Assembly (NCBI RefSeq): GCF_030272615.1
Contig: NC_081407.1
Location: 373,014,998 to 373,078,997, forward strand
DNA: 64,000 nt
From: Cryptomeria japonica
Lineage: Eukaryota > Streptophyta > Pinopsida > Cupressales > Cupressaceae
Direction: 5' to 3'
Shown in pieces: positions 57,888 through 64,000 of the stretch (the stretch's first letter is position 1; the number at the start of each line of letters is the position of its first letter). The notes under the pieces are model-generated. The model saw nothing but the letters and a program-made list of their open reading frames with translations, was not told the DNA's origin and searched no databases. The translations under genes and the position numbers were made by a program.

Positions 57888-58240
57888 AAATGCAATTTTG
57901 ACAGGTGTAAAGCCAAATCCTACAACCTTTTCCAACATCTTCCCTAGTTGTGTCAAAATGGAAGCTTTGAAAACTGGGTATGGACATCCATCAAAGCATA
58001 GACAAAACATGGTATTTTTCCTGAAAAAAATGTGGTCTCATGGTTGGCAATGTTTGCATGATCTGCAGAAAAAGGATTTATTGAAAAAGTTTTAGAAAAA
58101 TTAAAGCTAATGCAATTAGTAGGTGTAAAGCTAGATTTAAAAACCTTTGCCAACATCCTCCTTGCCTGTGATAAAATGGCAACTTTTGAACAAGGTATGG
58201 ACATCCATCAAAAGTATACTAAAGGTGGATTTTTGTGAGA
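57888..58240 (+). pseudogene. PPR protein pseudogene fragment 2
   Basis: Two successive PPR-like units in broken frames. The first, from 57898, reads TGVKPNPTTFSNIFPSCVKM, then EALKTG. After a stop and frame changes, the second, near 58100, reads QLVGVKLDLKTFANILLACD and KMATFEQGMDIHQKYTKGGFL. These match the PLS-type phrase AGVKPN..TF..IL.AC..M.AL.QG..IHQ. It ends at a TGA near 58238. It is a different piece of a PPR gene from that at 32755-33590. Not functional. Confidence 0.85.
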
Positions 58241-59150
58241 TATTTCTTCTATGACAGTCACATACATTGTGATGTTAGAGGATAGGGCTAGTTATATAAT
58301 ATTGTCTAGAGGGAGACAAAGATCAACTCGCTTCTATTTAGTTAATAATGAGACCCGATTGGCCAAAGGACCTATTTACATTCATAAGATAGAACCCTCT
58401 CTTTGATAGGAAGGACAATATTTTAATCGTATTCTTTAATAATATTGAAGATTTTATAAAATATTTGATTAAGTGTGATTGTACTCAATCATACCCAGTG
58501 GGTAGTGTAAGGGATTTTACAATGGCCACAATAATGATGGGTATTCCAAGGCTGTTTATTTTAGCCAATTAGAAAAAATTTAAGCACATGGACTCCAAAT
58601 TATAAGTACATCATTCTTAGTGCAATCCTTAGTCAGAATTTTGAAATTCACTTCCCAATCAGCTTCTTTGTCACAATGCTATAGGAATCCTGATAAATGG
58701 ATAGCAAGATAATAATTCCATTCTACTACTGCTTCAATCCAATATAGTTGAACACATTGGCAATGATGTGCACTCTTTACCATGAGTCTTGTGGCTAGTT
58801 TATTGATGTGTGCAAAAGTTTGGAACAAAGTAGAAAGTAGCGAGGCAAACACCTTTCAAAAGATCTTGAGCAAATGGAATTGTTATTCCTTCAACTAATT
58901 GTTGGGTATCTTCTAAAGCCCACCACTAGTGGCCAAATCTGTTACAAACAACCAATTCTAGAGTCAACAAGGGCCACATTTGATGTATTAAAATCTATAT
59001 ATTTAGTCAACATCTGCTAATTTAGGCTATCTCAAGTTTTTTCTAACTCTCTTTGTATTGGCTCATGGGTTTTCTTAATTATTTGGAAAATTATTCTTTC
59101 TTATCTATTTGATTGTCTCAAATGCAATTGTATCTATTTGGTTGTCTCAA
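58241..59150. other. Non-coding stretch, origin unclear
   Basis: No domain is recognised on either strand. It precedes the poly(A) run at 59189 and may belong to the same retroposed sequence. Confidence 0.35.
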
Positions 59151-59201
59151 TTGTTGAAATAAATGGCTAAATTATTGATTACTAACCAAAAAAAAAAAAC
59201 T
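59150..59201 (+). other. Poly(A)-ended tract, possible retroposon 3' end
   Basis: ttgttgaaataaatggctaa, with an AATAAA at 59159-59164, is followed about 25 bases later by a run of 12 A. This is what the 3' end of a polyadenylated retroposed RNA looks like. The start of the element and its target duplication were not found. Confidence 0.4.
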
Positions 59202-59271
59202 AGCCATGCTCAGTCACTGAAAACTTTCTATGATAAAATCATATGAAACAAAAACGTATATACTTCATCCT

Positions 59272-59560
59272 CTATACTACATAGTGCTTATCAGGAAAAG
59301 GATAAGGTTCAAAACCTGGGAAACTTTGTGCAAGCCATGCAAGTCCAGCCAATCCAATTGTTGCCATTGTCATGAACCATAAGACAACCCTCCAAAGATA
59401 TGTTTGTAAAACCAAAAATGTCATTAAGATAAATACAAAGAAGACTACATTAATCCTCTAGAAAAAACTCTTACTGGCATCTAGCACATGGATGCCTGAA
59501 GTTTGTAAATAAGGAATAACAACCTCAAAAAAGACAACCTAGAAGAAGTAAAAACACTAT
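59272..59560 (-). pseudogene. Candidate C-terminal end of a membrane protein
   Basis: On the minus strand a frame from about 59560 to a TAG at 59272-59274 reads like a membrane protein, with one internal TAG at 59458-59460. After the TAG come two hydrophobic segments, INVVFFVFILMTFLVLQTYL and a second one around WFMTMATIGLAGLAWLA. The end reads SFPGFEPYPFPDKHYVV. Upstream of the TAG the frame shows VVIPYLQTSGIHVLDASK. I do not recognise the family. The pattern of two membrane helices and a short polar tail is not what random AT-rich DNA gives, but no splice signals or upstream exons were confirmed. It could be a pseudogene or the last exon of a gene with distant exons. Confidence 0.35.
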
Positions 59561-59639
59561 ACCATATGGAATTCAAATTACCTCCAATAAGATTGTAGGA
59601 GCTAATTTTGGTGCCATCGAGTATCCCTAATCAAACATT

Positions 59640-62600
59640 GCCTTTAACTTGTTCATATGTAAAAATTAGTCAATATGTTCTACTTGTGAAGAATTAATAA
59701 AATCTTGAACAATATATAGATGAAGGTATTATACATCAACACCTTTACTATAACACAATTTAAGCAATTAAAGCTATATGATGTTCAAGTTCACACAAGA
59801 GATGATATATTTCTATGTGATTTATATAACTATTGGTATTGATTAAACTATATCATTTGTAGAAATTTTACAATAATGTAAAATAATTACCTAGATTTTT
59901 TTTTATTGAGGATGATCTTAGTATTATTTTTTCACATTTTCATTTTTATTTAGTAAAACACTTCCACTCAGCCTTAACAATTGAGTTAGTTTCCTTGTTC
60001 GCATTGTTAAACACTGCGACTTGTGACATAGAACTCCTATTTGACCAAACACATCTCCTACTGACTGTAAACTTTGTACATCCTACAATCATCACAAGTT
60101 TTGCAACAATTTCATGCTTTGTGATAGAATATTGTTTAAATTAAAAAAAAAACATGTACAAGACTAAGATCGAAAAAGATGAACAAATGGATAGCTTACA
60201 TGTTATGTTTTATTTTCATCCATCAACATTTCCTACAAAGTAGCACAAATAATCAGAATAGTTGTTTGCATTATTATACATTACTTTGCAACCACCTTTT
60301 TCACATACAAAAATTTAAGACAAATTTGTTGTTTAATTATTGATGAATAGGGTAATACTATTTGAAAATTTGAAATATTACAATCCCTAGTTTATTAAAA
60401 GTGAATCATAGGAGATTGTACATTGATAAGTCATTGATACTGTTCAACTATGGTGCAGACAGTTTTTGTTTTAAATGAACATAATCATTCTTGAGGTCTT
60501 GAATTGATTTTTGGGCATGATTTTGTACTAGCATGTAGAAATGATTTTTGCACCATATTGCACTAAGTATTGCAATACACAAGCTTAATTTGAAACACAT
60601 TCCCAATGGCAATATTAAAATATATTTTACTTTGATAGCATTCCTTACTTTTCATTAGAAAAAAACTTTAGATGATTTAGAAAATGTGGTTAGATTATAG
60701 TAGCTAGCACCATGAATTCCTAGATTCAAACATACTGAAAGTGCTTGTAAGTTATAACCCATGTAAGAGAGACCAAATCTTGCAAGCAGTTTCCAATAAT
60801 ATCAGAGGAAAAAGGAAACCTGAAAAACAATACTACAGGCATTCAAATAACCACAATTTGTTAAGGATGAAAGGTTATGGTGTCTTAGGAGAGCCCAAAC
60901 AATAGCATACAGTGACAAGCCTTAATGTTTCCATTGTTGAAGATCACAAAGAGGTAAATTTTAAGAGGAACATATGACATCACTTTAAACCACAGTAACA
61001 ATCCTTTTTTGCAGTCATATTAAAAAATTGTTCCATCCATGAGAAAGTAGTTGCAGCTATAAAACAAATTGTTCCAACCATGAGAAAGTAGTTGTAGCCA
61101 TGAGAGAAGTATTCTACACAATGGTTTGTGTGTAATAAGAAAAAAGAGCAGTGGATTTCAAAGTATACTCAAAGGATACAAAACAATAGTGCAAGTGCAA
61201 CAATCAAGACACTCATGAAGTGATCAAGGTGACAAAGAAACATTTTTTAGCAGCTTAATTGCAGCAATCATAGTCATTGTTTTGGTGGCAACAAAGATAA
61301 GGGTTTTGACATTTTTATTGAAAGCATCCAAATGAAAATAGTGGTAAAGGTTTCACAATTATGGAAGGACTGTCAAAAAGATAATGAGTTTCAAAGACAA
61401 TGAGTTTCAAGAGATGGAGCCATGAAATGTATTGAGAAGGAAGGGTTTTGCAACATTATGATACATAGGTTCAAGAAAGAGTAGAGAAGTGAGCCTAGAA
61501 GGTCATATAATAAGAAGAATAGAGACTAGGACAAAGCAAAGATGGTATTAAGATAGCAGCCAAAGGACAATCATGGTTCTTCATTAAATTGCAACAACAG
61601 TGTAACTGTTAACAATGCAAAAAGGACAGTATGCATGTTGTTGAAAAAGTTTGGACAATCACTTAGTACATCATATTCCCATCAAAGAAACAAAGGTGCG
61701 AAAGTATTGATAAATGTAAGAGTCTCCAAGTTCCTTCATGGAAAATAAAAATCAAACAGAGCCATCTCATAAGATTATTGTTATCATTGAGAGACAAATG
61801 TAGATATTTGAAGACATCATGAAGACAAGAGAGGAAAAAGACTATTATAGCAATGATCAAGGAGACTATTTATTAATGAAATGACAATACTCAAGTAGCA
61901 AAAGATAAAGTGTAAGGAGAAACAATATAATAGTTAAAGAAATCAAAGGACAAAGGAACTTTGACAATCATTACCTCATGAAGACATCATAGACCCTTGT
62001 CAAAGTTGGTAGGCACTACCAATTTAAGTAGACTGTCAAAAGGAAAATATTGTGGGTTGTTTATCATGTTACAATTACTTTTCATCAATCTTTGCTAGAT
62101 TGAATCCTCCTTCTCATTATATAATATCAAGTTGTTGCATACTTCTAAATATTTTATTGGCTTGTCTCCAAACATGGTTATTTTCATTAATATGAGCAAC
62201 TTAGCATCTAATCGTTAGCCAAGTTTACCGTTTTTCTTCAATCATTTTTAATTGTTTTTATAGGATAGTTTTGTCGATGGTTTATCATGCTATGTTTCAC
62301 AAAATGTAGCATTTTTTAAACTATCACAATCTATAACAACTATCCTCATTGCCAACCCTTGTTTATAACCCTTATTGTAAAATCTCTAGAAGATATTCCA
62401 TACAGGACTCAGTGAAACTCCTTCTTGGGCCTTTGGAATTGATATTTAATACCATTATTTCATAAAATATCCATCAATCCATGGAGATAATAAGTGGCTG
62501 ACCGTACACCATGAAGTTATACTTCCTTGTTGTTGCATCACAATGATTAAAAATAATCATTTGGATAACTCACTATTCACACTGAAGATGAGCATCAACA

Positions 62601-63130
62601 CAATATAGTGTACTTGCACATTGATCAACTTCTCCATGTTAGGATATTCCTTGATTTTCTTTCACCAATGGATTCATAATGCTCCCCTAGGATGATACAT
62701 ATACATAACTTTGAGAAATGCCTTTTACATTGCCTTTTCTCATTCTTCTTTATATCCAATGCCTTGGCCATCTCCAAGGTTCTATTAGTCTCAATTGGAG
62801 CTTTAATAACTACTTTAAAATGGTTTATCTATAAGTGGTGGTGCAGAGGTAATATCTTTCCCTTTTTTATCAAAGTTGCTATCTGCGTTTTTGGCCTATA
62901 CTTCTTAAGCTTCCCATATATTCTCTCATTGCTTCCTTAAATTCAAATTGTTTATGGATGCTGGGAGGTGAGAATTGTGCTGATCAAGACTTAAATTGAG
63001 AATCTAACAAATAGCCAATTGAATTCTTGGAACTTTGATTAGCATAAAATAATTGAACCATGAATGTATGTAGATAAAACTAAGACAAGAAAAACAAATT
63101 TTAAATAAAAAAAATTTCTACTATATTCAC
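59640..63130. other. Long stretch without recognised genes
   Basis: Both strands were read. A 62-codon minus-strand open frame at 59946-60130 has no known domain. A 45-60 bp segment with ccatgagaaagtagttg is duplicated at about 61031-61105. The remainder is AT-rich, with short frames only. It could be intron or intergenic DNA. Confidence 0.5.
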
Positions 63131-63135
63131 ATGAT

Positions 63136-63219
63136 GATGAGAGGTGTGTACTGCTATCTCGAAGAGGAGATGCAAATGATGAGAGGTGTGTACTACTATC
63201 TTGAAGAGAAGATGCAAAT
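63136..63219. repeat. Tandem 42-bp duplication
   Basis: 63136-63177 and 63178-63219, each gatgagaggtgtgtact... ending gatgcaaat, differing at about four bases. Confidence 0.95.
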
Positions 63220-63936
63220 CATTTCTCCAATATTATCATAAAATTCAAGTAATGATCTTTAAGAAGTAATGTGAAGTTGGCACCCTCTACTTTCTAATAT
63301 TTTTAGCATATCATAAAAGGGAAGCAATCTTGAAGAATGGAGGTTTTGCAGCAAAAATTATCTCTGATTTTTAATTCAAATGGCTATTCCTTGATGGAAA
63401 TTTTAATAGGAAATGAATAGTACATAAATTAAAAATAAAACAAATCAGCTTGGAATCTGAAAGGCCAGCAAAAGATGTAAATGCCTCAATAGAGTCAAAC
63501 ACCAATGTTGCTAAACAATAATATTACACAAATCGAAGTTAAGGCAATCAAAACGAAAATTGAAATAATTAACCGCTTTTCATGAAACCCATTGGCTGCT
63601 TTGCCGAGAAATTTCATACCATTCAGCCAACACAACTATTAATCCATTCTATTGTTGAGATAGATTGTTAAAACAACACAAACTTGTTTGCAAACTTCAG
63701 CTCTAATTTATTATGGTAACAAGATTTTGCCTCACCAAAAATTGGACATGTTGATTGTTGTTAAGTACATGCTACTAGTTCATGGATAATGACTTTGATA
63801 TGGTTAGAAGTCAATATCAACAATACTCAAATTGCAAAGAAAATTTGCAAATCAGAACTACAAAGTATAATATTGAGAAGATCATTAGCCCATACATAAT
63901 TATTAGGATTCAAAAGATACAATTCTTGAAGAGGCT
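63220..63936. other. Stretch before candidate gene start
   Basis: No feature recognised; possible promoter or leader of the frame at 63937. Confidence 0.35.
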
Positions 63937-64000
63937 ATGGTTGAGAGCGAGCCTCTCAGGGAAACCGAGAAAAAATTCGAAATTACAGAGCAGGCAAACA
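63937..64000 (+). CDS. Candidate N-terminus, cut by window end
   Basis: An ATG at 63937 opens a frame of 21 codons to the end of the window, with an acidic, glutamate-rich start (MVESEPLRETEKKFEITEQ). Base composition rises in GC here compared with the AT-rich DNA before it. This would fit a cytosolic or nuclear protein's first exon. With so little sequence the family cannot be told, and a chance frame is quite possible. Confidence 0.3.
   Translation, partial: MVESEPLRETEKKFEITEQAN

Noticed and set aside
62692..62940. 82-residue hydrophobic plus-strand frame.
   Set aside because: Hydrophobic composition follows from the T-rich strand; no motif, and no neighbouring coding signal.
1..64000. 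CRISPR-like arrays, tRNA or rRNA genes, bacterial operons.
   Set aside because: No regularly spaced repeats with unique spacers, no tRNA cloverleaf text beyond retroelement primer sites, and no rRNA sequence were seen.

Overview
The window is plant nuclear DNA, AT-rich and almost entirely built of transposable elements. Indicators are plant L1-type LINEs with a DUF4283-like ORF1 and a C-terminal RNase H, Copia elements with Sirevirus-like traits (polypurine blocks before the 3' LTR, C-rich LTR ends), a chromodomain Gypsy element, a TRIM element and PPR-gene fragments. The length and depth of nesting suggest a large genome, possibly a gymnosperm; that is an inference, not an identification. 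No rRNA, tRNA, CRISPR array or bacterial-type operon was seen.

Layout. 1-1287: 3' part of a LINE (zf-RVT, RNase H), followed at 2070-2740 by an unrecognised open stretch. 3750-8835: repeat family A, partly tandemly duplicated, interrupted at 4082-7196 by a non-coding LTR element with 5-bp duplications (ATAGG). 8836-31355: a minus-strand Copia element (Copia-1, duplication ATAAG). A 7.6-kb LINE (8866-16499) sits in its 3' LTR and a Gypsy chromovirus (19811-27684, duplication CTCAT) sits in its pol. 31356-36899: family A end, a PPR pseudogene, a decayed repeat zone and a possible small secreted-protein gene (35947-36325). 36900-50649: a plus-strand Copia element (Copia-2, duplication AAATG). 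It carries a solo LTR in pol (44178-45261, GTATG), a 2.3-kb non-coding LTR element in its 3' LTR (48151-50427, ATAAG) and foreign DNA in its 5' LTR. 51040-53835: the second copy of family A, holding a 1,267-bp inverted-repeat element that itself holds a 365-bp TRIM (TATAT). 54500-56935: the 5' part of a third Copia element. 56940-64000: a repeat also found near 35.2 kb, a second PPR pseudogene, a poly(A)-ended tract, a possible membrane-protein C-terminus on the minus strand, long stretches with nothing recognisable, and a possible gene start cut by the window end.

Nothing here works as an operon. Every transposon ORF recognised carries stops or frameshifts. The value of the window is its insertion record: duplications, primer-binding sites, polypurine tracts and paralogous empty sites give an order of events. 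Family A came first, Copia-1 next, then the LINE and Gypsy inside Copia-1. Plausible host coding sequence is limited to a few unproven candidates (2070-2740, 35947-36325, 59272-59560 minus, 63937-64000).
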